Origin: an uncultured Dehalococcoidia bacterium
Lineage (GTDB): Bacteria > Chloroflexota > Dehalococcoidia > Lucifugimonadales > CATQGZ01
Direction: 5' to 3'
Assembly: GCA_958295685.1 (NCBI GenBank)
Contig: OY282365.1
Location: 1,240,001 to 1,304,000 of the forward strand
Length of the DNA stretch: 64,000 nt
Shown: positions 37,259-46,533 of the stretch, piece by piece
How positions within the stretch are numbered: position 1 is the first letter of the stretch
Layout: every line of letters starts with the position of its first letter
Position numbers and translations under genes: made by a program
The notes under the pieces: generated by a model
What the model was told of the DNA's origin: nothing
Databases searched by the model: none
The model's input: the letters and a program-made list of their open reading frames with translations, nothing else

Positions 37259-38671
37259 TTAAATCGGCGGACGGCGCTCGTGCCAGCCGGCAGCCTGTTC
37301 GTAAGCATGCGCCGCCCTGAGCGCCGCGGCCTCGGCGAAGGCCCGCCCCGCAATCTGAAGCCCAATCGGCATCCCGTCCGAGGTGAAGCCGCACGGAACC
37401 GATACGGTCGGCAGGCCGCACACGTTGAACGGTCTCGTCAGACGGGGCAAGACGGCCGCTGCCGCCTCGGTCGCGCCGTCTATCGTAACCGCCTTCTCGT
37501 CTATCGGAGGCGCGCAGATAGGCGTCGTGGGCGCGATCAGCAGGTCGAAGTCGTCCATGACGCGCGCCACGCCGCGGCTGAACAGCCTGCGAGCCTGCTG
37601 AGCGGCCACGTAGTCTATCGCGGGAATCAGCGCGGCGGACTCCAATCGGAGCCGCACGTCGCCGCCCATGTCCGCGGCGCGGCTCCGCAGATGGGCCGCG
37701 TGCACGGCCGCCGCCTCCGCCAGCATGATCGTCCCGGATATCGACAGGGACCTCTCCAATATCGGGATGGACACCTCCTCCACGTTCGCGCCGAGCCGTT
37801 CGAGGACGCGGGCGCTCTCCTCGACGGCCTGCCTGACCTCGGCGTCGAGCAGGTCGAAGAAGTACTCCCTGGGAATCCCGATCCGCAGGCCCGCCACACC
37901 GTCGTCGATCCCTTCCGCATAGTCCTCGACGGGCCTGTCGACCGACCATGGGTCGCGGGGGTCGTGTCCGGCAATCACGTTCATCACCAGCGCCGCGTCG
38001 CCGACCGTCCTGGTCATCGGCCCGACCGTGTCCAGGCTCCAGCTGAGAGGATAGACGCCGTACCTGCTGACCCGGCCGAAGGTCGGCTTGAGGCCGACGA
38101 TTCCGCACAGCGCAGCCGGGATACGCACCGAGCCGCCCGTGTCACTACCCAGAGCGCCCATGACCTGGCCGGACGCGACGGCCGACCCCGAACCCCCGCT
38201 CGACCCCCCTGTGATCCGGTCCAGGCCCCACGGGTTGCGCGCGGGACCGTAGTGAGGATTGATGCTGGTCGGGCCGATGGCGAACTCGTGCATCTGCAAC
38301 TTGCCGACGAGGACCGCGCCCGCCTGCTCGAATCTCTCGGTCACCGCGGCGTCCGTGTCCGGGACGAAGCCGCTCAGTATCTTCGACCCGATCGTGGTGC
38401 GCACGCCCTTCGTGTAGTAGAGATCCTTGAGTCCTATCGGTATGCCGTCCAGCGGACCTCGCAGACTGCCCGATACGGCGCGGCTCTCGGCGGCGCGCGC
38501 AGCCTCCAGAGCCGCGTCCGACGTGACGGTTATGAACGAATTGAGCCGACCGTCCGTCTGCTCGATCCTGTCGAGGTGCGCCTGCGCCAGATCGACCGGA
38601 GAGACCGCGCGGGACGAAATCAGCCGGGCGGCCTCGGAGATCGACAGCCGGCAGAGCTCGGCCACAGACAT
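37259..38671 (-). CDS. Amidase-signature hydrolase (GatA/AtzE-like)
   Basis: The 470 residues show the amidase-signature triad: the lysine of IGLKDLYYTKG, the cis-serine and serine nucleophile in GGSSGGSGSAVASG and GSDTGGSVRIPA. It could be the GatA subunit of tRNA amidotransferase. The small partner upstream resembles the DUF4089/AtzG type and there is no gatB nearby, so a stand-alone biuret- or amide-hydrolysing enzyme is as likely. It starts three bases after that partner's stop. Confidence 0.85.
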   Translation of the reverse strand: MSVAELCRLSISEAARLISSRAVSPVDLAQAHLDRIEQTDGRLNSFITVTSDAALEAARAAESRAVSGSLRGPLDGIPIGLKDLYYTKGVRTTIGSKILSGFVPDTDAAVTERFEQAGAVLVGKLQMHEFAIGPTSINPHYGPARNPWGLDRITGGSSGGSGSAVASGQVMGALGSDTGGSVRIPAALCGIVGLKPTFGRVSRYGVYPLSWSLDTVGPMTRTVGDAALVMNVIAGHDPRDPWSVDRPVEDYAEGIDDGVAGLRIGIPREYFFDLLDAEVRQAVEESARVLERLGANVEEVSIPILERSLSISGTIMLAEAAAVHAAHLRSRAADMGGDVRLRLESAALIPAIDYVAAQQARRLFSRGVARVMDDFDLLIAPTTPICAPPIDEKAVTIDGATEAAAAVLPRLTRPFNVCGLPTVSVPCGFTSDGMPIGLQIAGRAFAEAAALRAAHAYEQAAGWHERRPPI

Positions 38672-38674
38672 GAG

Positions 38675-38866
38675 TTAAGGCCGCTCCGGGTCGAATCTGA
38701 ACGCCGGCTCCACGCCCGTCAGGTCGAGAGCCTCGTTCTCCTCCGCAAGAGCCGCGGCCCGCTGAACCTGCGGCAGGAGCTCGGCAACCCTCTCGTCGCT
38801 GAATTCCAGCCCGACCATCGCGGCCATGGCCTTGATCGACTCCTCTGTGATCTCGTGTCTCGGCAT
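38675..38866 (-). CDS. Small GatC/AtzG-like amidase partner
   Basis: The 63-residue protein begins MPRHEITEESIKAMAAMVG and ends GVEPAFRFDPERP, the C-terminal wrap typical of GatC-like and DUF4089 proteins that stabilise their amidase. It is shorter than normal GatC (about 95 residues), so AtzG-like is favoured. It is coupled to the amidase gene and lies five bases after glmS. Confidence 0.7.
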   Translation of the reverse strand: MPRHEITEESIKAMAAMVGLEFSDERVAELLPQVQRAAALAEENEALDLTGVEPAFRFDPERP

Positions 38867-38871
38867 CACTC

Positions 38872-40716
38872 CTACTCCACCGTTACAGACTTGGCGAGAT
38901 TCCGGGGCTGGTCCACGTCGCAGCCGCGGCGAACGGCTATGTAGTAGGCCAGCAGCTGCATGGGGACCGCCATGAGCACGGGCGTCACCTCGCCCGACGC
39001 CGCCGGAACATATATGACGTCGTCGACCCTCGAGGCCAGCTCGTCGTCGCCCTCGGTGGCAACCGCGACCACGACCCCCCCTCTCGCCTTCACCTCGTTG
39101 ACGTTGCTGAGCATCTTCTCGTACAGCCTGTCCCTGGGAATGAGCACGACCACGGGCATATTCTCGTCGATGAGCGAGATCGGCCCGTGCTTCATCTCCC
39201 CTGCCTGGTACCCCTCGGCGTGGATATAGCTCACCTCCTTGAGCTTCAGGGCACCCTCCATCGCCAGCGGGAAGTTGACCCCCCTGCCCATGTAGAGGAA
39301 GCTCGAACGCCTGGCGTACTTCTGGGCCAGCGCCTCGTACTGCTCCCGGTTCTCCAGCAGCGACCCGATCATCGCCGGGAGGTGTGCGAGCTCCCGAACC
39401 GCGTCCTCGACCCGGCGCCTCTCCAGCGTGCCCCGCTTCATGCCCAGGAAGAGACCGAGCAGATACAGGCTGATCAGCGAAGACGTGAAGGTCTTGGTTC
39501 CGGCCACGCTGATCTCGATCCCGGAACGGATGAGCACCGTCGAATCCGCAACACGGGTGGTCTGTGTGCTCGGGTAGTTGCACAGCGTGACCTGTTTGGC
39601 TCCCTTGCGGGCGGCCTCCTCCATCGCCGCGAGGGTGTCCGCGGTCTCTCCCGACTGGCACACGGAAACGACCAGCGTGTTCGAGTCGACCACAGGGTCG
39701 CGGTATCGGAACTCCGACGAGTTGTCCGCCTCGGCCGGAACGCGGGCGAACGACTCCAGCCAGAAGCGCCCAGTCATCGCGGCGTGCAGGCTGGTGCCCA
39801 TGCCGACCAGAACCACCCGCTCGATCCTCCTGACCTCGTCGTCGGAGTATGGGAAGTCCTCCAGATTCACCGTGAGACCGTCGAAGGACACCCGGCCGCG
39901 CAGGGCGTCGGTGACCGCCTCGGGCTGGTCGTGGATCTCCTTCAGCATGAAGTGCTTGAACTTGCCTCTGGCCGCCGACAGGGCGTCGTAGGCCACGCGC
40001 GACACCGTGTTATCGACAGGGCTGCCGTCCAACAGGGTGTAGACCGCCCCCTCCTGCGTTATGGACGCCACCTGTCCGGGAGCCAGATAGACGATGTCGC
40101 GGGTATGGGGGAGCAGGGCCGGCAGGTCGCTCGCCAGGAGCATCTCGTCTTCGCCGTAGCCGACCACGATGCCCCCGGCGTTTCCGAGCCTGAAAGCCAC
40201 CATCCTATCGGGGTCTCTCTGTGAGACGGCCACCACGGCGTTGGCCCCCCGTATCCGCGCGGCGGTCTGCCTGACCGACTCCTCGAGCGAGAGCTCCTGA
40301 TCGAGGTATGACTCGATCAGGTGCGGGATACACTCGGAGTCGGTGTCCGAGGTGAATTCGTGGCCCAGCCCCATCAACTCCCGCTTGAGCTCGACGTAGT
40401 TCTCGACGATGCCATTATGCACGACCACCACTTCACTGCGGCAGTCGGCATGGGGATGGGCGTTGTAGTCGGTGGGGCTGCCGTGCGTCGCCCATCTGGT
40501 ATGGCCCAGACCCACGCGGCCCATCGGGCTGCCGTTGCCGACAGCCGCCCGCAGCTTCGGCAGCTTCCCCGATGCCTTGTAGACCTGGGGCTGCCCCTGC
40601 GGGCCTAGCACCGCTATCCCGGCGCTGTCATAACCGCGGTACTCGAGCCTCGCCAGGCCGTCCGTTAGAATCGGGGCGGCCTGACTCGACCCCGCGTACC
40701 CGATGATCCCACACAT
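38872..40716 (-). CDS. glmS: Glutamine-fructose-6-phosphate aminotransferase (isomerizing)
   Basis: It makes glucosamine-6-phosphate for cell-wall and surface sugars. The 614 residues start MCGIIGYAG with the N-terminal nucleophile cysteine of the glutaminase. The two SIS domains follow, with VSVCQSGETADTLAAM binding the sugar phosphate. The C-terminal end DQPRNLAKSVTVE is typical. A promoter lies 35 bases upstream. No glmS ribozyme is seen in the short leader. Confidence 0.97.
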   Translation of the reverse strand: MCGIIGYAGSSQAAPILTDGLARLEYRGYDSAGIAVLGPQGQPQVYKASGKLPKLRAAVGNGSPMGRVGLGHTRWATHGSPTDYNAHPHADCRSEVVVVHNGIVENYVELKRELMGLGHEFTSDTDSECIPHLIESYLDQELSLEESVRQTAARIRGANAVVAVSQRDPDRMVAFRLGNAGGIVVGYGEDEMLLASDLPALLPHTRDIVYLAPGQVASITQEGAVYTLLDGSPVDNTVSRVAYDALSAARGKFKHFMLKEIHDQPEAVTDALRGRVSFDGLTVNLEDFPYSDDEVRRIERVVLVGMGTSLHAAMTGRFWLESFARVPAEADNSSEFRYRDPVVDSNTLVVSVCQSGETADTLAAMEEAARKGAKQVTLCNYPSTQTTRVADSTVLIRSGIEISVAGTKTFTSSLISLYLLGLFLGMKRGTLERRRVEDAVRELAHLPAMIGSLLENREQYEALAQKYARRSSFLYMGRGVNFPLAMEGALKLKEVSYIHAEGYQAGEMKHGPISLIDENMPVVVLIPRDRLYEKMLSNVNEVKARGGVVVAVATEGDDELASRVDDVIYVPAASGEVTPVLMAVPMQLLAYYIAVRRGCDVDQPRNLAKSVTVE

Positions 40717-40750
40717 ATCCGCCCACCGAGTCGTTCACATACGTGGCTAC

Positions 40751-40779
40751 ATTATCCTGGGTCGGCTGCTTACTTTCAA
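40751..40779 (-). promoter_or_regulatory. Promoter for glmS
   Basis: On the minus strand, TTGAAA (40779-40774) and GATAAT (40756-40751) are 17 bases apart. The -35 box overlaps the plsC stop. Confidence 0.65.
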
Positions 40780-41417
40780 TGGCCCGATGCCCCGTAGACG
40801 CCGCGGTAGCCCTCGGGCAGCAGGTTCGCTACACGCCTCATGACCATGTCGGTCATGGAATCGAGAGCCTCGCTCGAAGGCCGCCCGTCGATGGTCGGAA
40901 GCGTAAACGCAGGGCCTATGCGAACCCGGAACCTGCCCGTCGGGTTGACAACCCTCGACCAGTGCCTGATCCGCTCGGTGCCGGTTATGCCGACCGGCAA
41001 GAGCGGCGCGTGAGACCTCAGCGCCAGCCGCACGACTCCGTGATGCGCCTTTCGCATCGCCCCGGGGCTGCGGGTGCCCTCAGGAAACATCGTCACCACT
41101 CCGCCCCTGTCGAGCTGATCGAGCGCCCAGCGGAAGGCCTGCGCGTCCACGCGCGTCCTGTCCAGAGGAAACGCGCCGTACGTCGTGAAGAACCACCTCG
41201 CAACCGCGTTGCGAAACAGACCGTCCTTCGCCAGAAACCTAACCCGCCTCGGTAAGCTGGCCCCGATCATCGGCGGATCCATGTTGCTCTGGTGATTCGC
41301 CACCACGATCAGAGAACCCATGGACGGGACGTGCTCCGCGCCCTCGACGGCGTAGTCCGCGAACGTCCGCAGCGTAATCCGCTGGAGAAAATTACAGACG
41401 TGGTAGAGTGTATCCAT
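40776..41417 (-). CDS. plsC: 1-acyl-sn-glycerol-3-phosphate acyltransferase
   Basis: The 213-residue enzyme adds the second acyl chain to lysophosphatidic acid at the inner membrane. The catalytic NHQSNMD (Hx4D) lies near residue 37 and FPEGTRS near residue 110. Its start lies 26 bases inside the end of cmk, a pairing (cmk-plsC) found in several phyla. Confidence 0.9.
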   Translation of the reverse strand: MDTLYHVCNFLQRITLRTFADYAVEGAEHVPSMGSLIVVANHQSNMDPPMIGASLPRRVRFLAKDGLFRNAVARWFFTTYGAFPLDRTRVDAQAFRWALDQLDRGGVVTMFPEGTRSPGAMRKAHHGVVRLALRSHAPLLPVGITGTERIRHWSRVVNPTGRFRVRIGPAFTLPTIDGRPSSEALDSMTDMVMRRVANLLPEGYRGVYGASGH

Positions 41418-42102
41418 CAGGCGCCTTCCATCCGAGACTGACTTGTAGAGCCATCACGGCCAATATCCGTTCGACCACGCCTCCGACGTCCAGGCTGTCG
41501 GTGTCCACCCGCGCGGCGCCGGGTGCCGCGCGCAGAGGGGAGTCGGCGCGCCCGCTGTCCATCCCGTCACGCCTCGCCAGGTCGTCGGTCACCTCCGACA
41601 GGGGGAGCGGGTCTGCTCCCGACGCAAGCTCGCGGTGCCGCCGCCGCGCCCGCACCTCTATCGATGCGTCCAGATACACCTTCAAGTCGGCGTCGGGCAG
41701 CACGACCGTCCCGATGTCGCGCCCGGCCATGACGATGTCCTGATTCGCTGCCAGACGACGCTGACGGCTGACCAGCGCCTCGCGGACCCCGGATATGGCC
41801 GAGACCGCGGACACACGGCGCTCGACCTCGGCAGAGCGAAGCCGATCGGTGACGTCCTCCCCGTCCACCGCCAGCCGCTGCCCCTCCGACACCGGCTCCA
41901 TCCCAATGTCAGCCGCAAGGACTGAGAGGGCGTCCTCCTCCTCCGGCTCCAGCCCCCGCGCGAGGGCGGCGAGCGTCACCGCGCGATACATCAGGCCGGT
42001 GTCCAGAAACCGGATGCCCAGCCGACCGGCCAGGACCCCCCCGACGGCCGTCTTGCCGGACCCGACAGGGCCGTCGATGGCTATGGAGATAGGCCCGCCC
42101 AT
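41392..42102 (-). CDS. cmk: Cytidylate kinase
   Basis: It phosphorylates CMP and dCMP with ATP. The 236 residues start with DGPVGSGKTAVGGVLA (P-loop) followed by LDTGLMYRAVTLAAL, the CMP-binding signature. AGRDIGTVVLPDADLK is the conserved central block. It overlaps plsC downstream and directly follows the SDR gene. Confidence 0.93.
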   Translation of the reverse strand: MGGPISIAIDGPVGSGKTAVGGVLAGRLGIRFLDTGLMYRAVTLAALARGLEPEEEDALSVLAADIGMEPVSEGQRLAVDGEDVTDRLRSAEVERRVSAVSAISGVREALVSRQRRLAANQDIVMAGRDIGTVVLPDADLKVYLDASIEVRARRRHRELASGADPLPLSEVTDDLARRDGMDSGRADSPLRAAPGAARVDTDSLDVGGVVERILAVMALQVSLGWKAPDGYTLPRL

Positions 42103-42888
42103 CTACCAGACGCTCCAACCGCCGTCCACGACCAAGTTGTGGCCCGTAATCCAGCCCCCGGCCCGTGAGGCCAGCAGCACGGCCGCGCCCTTGACGTCTT
42201 CAGGCACACCCGTTCGCCCCAGTGGATTGCTGTCCCTCCACCGCTCGACCAGACCCGCGTCATGAGTCGGGGGCGGTATCTGCCCGGGACTGATGCAGTT
42301 GACGGTGATGCCGTACTCGCCCAGCTCGGTCGCCAGTCCCCTCGTCAGATTCACCACCCCGCCCTTCGCTGCCTGATACGGCGGGCCGGAGCGGCCCAAG
42401 CCCATATACTGCCGCTTGTCTGCGCCCAAGGACCCGTGAATCGACCCCAGCGTGATTATCCTGCCGCCGCCGCCCCGCGGGATCATGGCGCGCGCCGCGG
42501 ACTGCGCGCACACGTACGCGCTCCTGAGATTCATCTCCAGAGTCGCCGTGAACTCGCCAATCGACGCATCGGGAATGTACGACCGCGCGGCTGACCCGCC
42601 CGCGTTGCACACCATGACGTCCAGACCGCCGCGCTCTTCGACCACACGCTCCACGAGCGCGTCCACCTGGGCCTCGTCCGTCGCGTCGCAGCCCGCCCCG
42701 GTGCAGTCGATGCCCTCGCCGCGCATCTCCGACGCCACACGCTCGCACAGCTCCCCGCGTCTGCTAACGATGTAGACCGCCGCGCCAGCCTCCCCAAGGG
42801 CCGCCGCGATCGCCCTCCCGATATGGGTGCCGCCGCCCGTCACCACGGCCGCGCTCCCGCTCATGTCGAACAGCTCCTGAACCGTCAT
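42103..42888 (-). CDS. Short-chain dehydrogenase/reductase
   Basis: The 261 residues have the NAD(P)-binding VVTGGGTHIGRAIA, the CNAGG motif and the catalytic YQAAK, preceded by a serine in TLGSIHGS. It is a classical SDR; the substrate is unknown. I chose ATG 42888 because GGAGG lies seven bases upstream. A longer frame to 42912 has no support. Confidence 0.88.
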   Translation of the reverse strand: MTVQELFDMSGSAAVVTGGGTHIGRAIAAALGEAGAAVYIVSRRGELCERVASEMRGEGIDCTGAGCDATDEAQVDALVERVVEERGGLDVMVCNAGGSAARSYIPDASIGEFTATLEMNLRSAYVCAQSAARAMIPRGGGGRIITLGSIHGSLGADKRQYMGLGRSGPPYQAAKGGVVNLTRGLATELGEYGITVNCISPGQIPPPTHDAGLVERWRDSNPLGRTGVPEDVKGAAVLLASRAGGWITGHNLVVDGGWSVW

Positions 42889-43035
42889 GGCCGCCCCTCC
42901 GGGTGCAGTCAATCGGCTATTCGGTCGCCGGTGACCCGGTGGTAGGGTATCATGTTACCGGCGGCGCGGGCTTCCGAGACAGGCTCATCCCGCTGGAATG
43001 GCGCCGGCGCTGCCCCAAACGGAGGTAGAGAGACG

Positions 43036-44142
43036 ATGCTGATATTCGATGGCGACTGCGCGTTCATGCTGGGCGCGATGGAGCGCGACAGAGACCTGAC
43101 CCTGCCACTGGACGAGATTCGCAGCGCGCCGCCATCCGGCCGCAGCTGGGTCCCGAACATCCCCGACAGCGAGGCCGTCGTATCCCTCCCGGAGTTCCGA
43201 CGCGGACGGGTCGCCGTCATCGTCGCCAAACTCTCCGGGCGGATATACCGCCCGGGCAGCCCCCTGTGGGGCTACCGCTCCGGGGACATCGCCTACGCCA
43301 TGGCACAGGGACAGGCCGCATACTATCGAATACTCGACGCCAGAGGCGAGGCGAGGCTCATCACCGCCGCCGGCCAGCTGCGCGCTCACGTGAAGGAATG
43401 GTCGGACGCCGACGACCACTCACGCCTGCCCGTCGGCATGATCATCGGTATAGAAGGCGCCGACCCGGTCCTGTGGCCGAAGCAGATCCACGAATGGTGG
43501 AACCTTGGCGTCAGGGTGGTCAGCCTGTCCCACTACGGCGTGAGCTCCTACTCCCACGGCACGGCCACGGGCACCGAAGGAGGGCTGCTCGAACCCGCCC
43601 CGGAACTCCTCCGTGAGATGGAGTCGCTCGGCATGATCCTCGACGTCACCCACACCTCGGACGAATCCGTCAGGCAGGCCATGGACATATTCGGGGGCCC
43701 GGTCCTCGCCAGCCATCAGAACTGCCGCGCGCTCGTGCCCGGAGAGAGGCAGTTCCCCGACGAGCTGCTGAACAGGGTGATCGACCGCGGCGGCGTCATA
43801 GGCACGTCTCTCGACGCCTTCATGCTATACAGACCCGGCATCGACTGGCTCGACATCCCCGACAGGCGCCGGACGTACGCCAGGGAAGAGGTCACCCTGG
43901 AGGATGCCGCCGACCATATGGACCACGTGTGCCAGCTCGCCGGCAACTCCCTACACGCCGCCCTGGGCACAGACCTCGGAGGCGGCGTCGGATGGAGCGG
44001 CGCGCCCCACGGCGTCGACTCCGCCGCCGACTACCGGAAACTCATCGGAATCCTCGAAAAGCGGGGCCACACCCACGACGACGTCGCCAACATAATGTAC
44101 CGCAACTGGCAGCGCTTCTACGAAAAGTGGCTCCCAAGCTAA
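43036..44142 (+). CDS. Membrane-dipeptidase family (M19) protein with altered metal site
   Basis: The 368-residue TIM-barrel protein matches M19 dipeptidases. It has GIEGADP (bridging glutamate), DVTHTSDES and SHQNCRALVPGERQFPDELL (histidines and the family loop), and LGTDLGGGVGW near the C-terminus. The usual N-terminal HxD metal pair is replaced by DGDCAF. Activity may therefore be altered or lost. ATG 43036 follows GGAGGTAGAGAGACG. It has no operon partner. Confidence 0.8.
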   Translation: MLIFDGDCAFMLGAMERDRDLTLPLDEIRSAPPSGRSWVPNIPDSEAVVSLPEFRRGRVAVIVAKLSGRIYRPGSPLWGYRSGDIAYAMAQGQAAYYRILDARGEARLITAAGQLRAHVKEWSDADDHSRLPVGMIIGIEGADPVLWPKQIHEWWNLGVRVVSLSHYGVSSYSHGTATGTEGGLLEPAPELLREMESLGMILDVTHTSDESVRQAMDIFGGPVLASHQNCRALVPGERQFPDELLNRVIDRGGVIGTSLDAFMLYRPGIDWLDIPDRRRTYAREEVTLEDAADHMDHVCQLAGNSLHAALGTDLGGGVGWSGAPHGVDSAADYRKLIGILEKRGHTHDDVANIMYRNWQRFYEKWLPS

Positions 44143-44171
44143 ACCCACGGACGCGCTATTGAGGCATCCTG

Positions 44172-45911
44172 ATGCTCACTGAGGTCACAGTCCGCAACTT
44201 CAAGCGCTTTGAAAGTGTCGAGGTGGAACTGGGGAACCCAGTCGTATTCATAGGCCCCAACAACTCGGGCAAAACCTCGGCAATGCAGGCATTGGCGCTC
44301 TGGGACGTCGGCATCAAGCGTTGGAACGAGAGAAGGTCGGCGGAGCGAGCCGGAGGGAAGCGTCCGGGGGTCACCGTCAATCGCCGAGACCTCGTCTCTA
44401 TCCCTGTTCCGAGCGCGCGCCTGCTGTGGCACGGCCTCCACGTGCGAAACGTGATACGGAACGAGGGAGGGCAGCGGACGGAAAACATCCGCATCGACGT
44501 GATAGTCAAGGGCATCGCCAAAGGGCGGCAGTGGACCTGCGGGTTGGAGTTCGATTATGCGAACCAGGAGTCGTTCTACTGTCGTCCGCTGCGGCTGGAC
44601 GACGGTAAGACCGGTAAGACGACGGAGCGGATGCCGATTCCGCCGGAGGCCGGGGACGTGCGGATCGCCTTCCTCCCCCCGATGTCCGGCCTGGCAGCCA
44701 CGGAGACACGCCTCGATCAGGGCGCAGTAAACGTGCGGGTAGGCGAGGGACGCACGGCCGAGGTACTCCGCAACCTCTGCTTCTCCATCGAGCAGGGGCA
44801 AGGAAAACAGTGGGAAAGGCTCAAGGCCCTCATACGAAAACTGTTCGGGGCCGATCTCGACCCGCCGCGCTACGTTGCTGAGAGAGGCGAGATCGTGATG
44901 GGATACCGTGAACACGGTGTGAATCTCGACATATCGTCCAGCGGTCGAGGGTTGCAGCAAACACTGCTTCTCCTGGCATATATGTACGCCAACCCTGGCG
45001 CGGTTCTCCTGCTGGACGAGCCGGACGCCCACTTGGAAATACTTCGCCAGCGTCAGATATATCAGACCCTCTCGGATGCTGCGTTGGAGAGTGGCAGCCA
45101 GGTCATTGCGGCGAGCCATTCGGAAGTGCTGCTGAACGAGGCCGCAAAAAAGGACATGGTTATCGCATTCGTCGGGCCGCCGCATCGGATCGACGACAGG
45201 GGAAGCCAGGTACTGAAAGCGCTCAGGGAGATCGGCTTCGACCAATACTACCAGGCTGAACAGACAGGCTGGGTGCTATATCTCGAAGGCTCTACCGACC
45301 TCGCCATATTGCAGGCGTTCGCCCACCGTCTCGAACACGAAAGGGCAGCGCGCGCCCTTGAAAGGCCCTTCGTTCAGTATGTGGGAAACCAACCGCCAAA
45401 GGCTCATGATCACTACCACGCGCTCAGGGAAGCGCTGCCCGACCTGAAGGGCATAGCCCTCTTCGACAAACTCGAACCCAGCGCGCCCGAAAGCCCGCCC
45501 CTCGAATCTATGAACTGGGAGCGGCGAGAGATTGAGAACTACCTGTGCTCCAGAGCCACGCTGGAGTCCTATGTCCAGGCAACCGCGGAGGCCGACTGGC
45601 CGCAGCCTCAATTCACCTCGCTGAAAGTGAACAGTCGTCTGAGAGCGATGCGCGAGTCCATTGAGAAAGTCGAGGGCGCGATGAAAACCCTGAGCAAAGG
45701 CTCTCCCTGGAACACCGATGCCAAGGTCAGCGACGACTTCCTCACCCCATTGTTCCGCGCGTACTTCGACAAGCTCGAACTGCCGAATCTGATGCAGAAG
45801 AAGAACTTCCACGAATTGGCGAACCACGTCCCCATAGGGGAGATAGACCCTGAGATCACGGAGAAACTGGACGCCATCGCGCGTGTAGCCGAGAGTGCCG
45901 CTCCAAGATGA
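44172..45911 (+). CDS. OLD-family ATP-dependent nuclease (AAA plus TOPRIM-like)
   Basis: The 579 residues start with an SMC-type AAA fold: Walker A GPNNSGKT at 28-35, signature SSSGRGLQQ near 257, Walker B LLLDEPDAHLE near 280. After residue 365 a TOPRIM-like region follows, with LYLEGSTDLAIL carrying the conserved glutamate and IALFDKLEP in place of the usual DxD. OLD proteins act in phage exclusion, alone (class 1) or with a helicase (Gabija). No helicase partner is present, so a stand-alone defence role is inferred. The departure from DxD leaves the nuclease site in doubt. Confidence 0.82.
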   Translation: MLTEVTVRNFKRFESVEVELGNPVVFIGPNNSGKTSAMQALALWDVGIKRWNERRSAERAGGKRPGVTVNRRDLVSIPVPSARLLWHGLHVRNVIRNEGGQRTENIRIDVIVKGIAKGRQWTCGLEFDYANQESFYCRPLRLDDGKTGKTTERMPIPPEAGDVRIAFLPPMSGLAATETRLDQGAVNVRVGEGRTAEVLRNLCFSIEQGQGKQWERLKALIRKLFGADLDPPRYVAERGEIVMGYREHGVNLDISSSGRGLQQTLLLLAYMYANPGAVLLLDEPDAHLEILRQRQIYQTLSDAALESGSQVIAASHSEVLLNEAAKKDMVIAFVGPPHRIDDRGSQVLKALREIGFDQYYQAEQTGWVLYLEGSTDLAILQAFAHRLEHERAARALERPFVQYVGNQPPKAHDHYHALREALPDLKGIALFDKLEPSAPESPPLESMNWERREIENYLCSRATLESYVQATAEADWPQPQFTSLKVNSRLRAMRESIEKVEGAMKTLSKGSPWNTDAKVSDDFLTPLFRAYFDKLELPNLMQKKNFHELANHVPIGEIDPEITEKLDAIARVAESAAPR

Positions 45912-45983
45912 GCGAGCGCTGAGCCCGCCCTCTCACGCCCCGTCCCCCCCCAGACCACCACCACCACGTCGCCCTATGTGGAC

Positions 45984-46218
45984 ATGTGGTGAGTTCCAAC
46001 TGGTACAGGGCAGTCAAGAGCGAGAGAGGGGGTTCACCAGCGAGAGTAAGGGAGTTATCCCGCGCGCCAGCATCGTGGGGAACAGGCGGGCAGTATTCAG
46101 AATCAAGGGTAATCGCTACCGGCTGGTGGTCAGGATCGACTATCAACGAGATATGGTACTTATCCGGTTCATAGGGACTCACCAAGAATACGACCGGATT
46201 GACGCCGAGGAGGTGTAG
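45984..46218 (+). pseudogene. HigB-type toxin, frameshifted and 5'-truncated
   Basis: Two frames together read like a HigB mRNA-interferase: WYRAVKSERG in one, then GFTSESKGVIPRASIVGNRR and GNRYRLVVRIDY, IRFIGTHQEYDRIDAEEV in another. The switch lies at the GGGGG run at 46028-46032. The N-terminal 25 or so residues of the family are not found. A single-base sequencing error could explain the shift but not the missing N-terminus. Confidence 0.7.
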
Positions 46219-46219
46219 C

Positions 46220-46522
46220 ATGGCAAAGATCAGGGCGGTTCGCACCGAAGCGGACTACGACGCCGCGCTTGCCCGGATCGATGAGCTGTTTCACTCGGAA
46301 CCCGCCTCTCCCGAGGGAGAGGAGCTCGATGTGCTCATCGATCTCGTCGAGCACTACGAGGACAGACACTACCCGATAGAATACCCCAGCGCTGTCGGCG
46401 CCATGGACGGAGGAAGCTCTCATACCGCGGGCGGCCTGGAAAGACAGCGCGGCAATTCAGCTCTGTCTAACCGTGCGGCGGGTTGCAAATCCAGGTACAT
46501 ATGTGTATCTTATATTCACTGA
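46220..46522 (+). pseudogene. HigA-type antitoxin, truncated before its HTH
   Basis: The first 55 residues (MAKIRAVRTEADYDAALARI, then LDVLIDLVEHYEDRHYPIEY) match the N-terminus of HigA antitoxins. Similarity stops at PSAVGA, where the DNA-binding domain should begin. The rest of the frame (to 100 residues) is unlike anything known. It starts directly after the HigB remnant stop, so both are relics of one HigBA module. Confidence 0.7.
46483..46511 (+). promoter_or_regulatory. Promoter for the intact HigBA-like pair
   Basis: TTGCAA and TATCTT are 17 bases apart, ending 22 bases before the TTG start. Confidence 0.6.
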
Positions 46523-46532
46523 ATGGGTGAAT
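46514..46532. promoter_or_regulatory. Probable HigA operator
   Basis: ATTCAC and GTGAAT form a perfect inverted repeat with a 7-base spacer between the -10 box and the toxin start. A second palindrome, TACATATGTGTA, overlaps the spacer of the promoter. This is the expected place for toxin-antitoxin autoregulation. Confidence 0.6.
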
Positions 46533-46533
46533 T

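Noticed and set aside
37259..38866. Complete GatCAB amidotransferase
   Set aside because: No gatB is present, and the small partner is shorter than GatC and closer to DUF4089.
38900..40760. glmS ribozyme upstream of glmS
   Set aside because: The leader between the promoter and the ATG is too short to hold the ribozyme fold.
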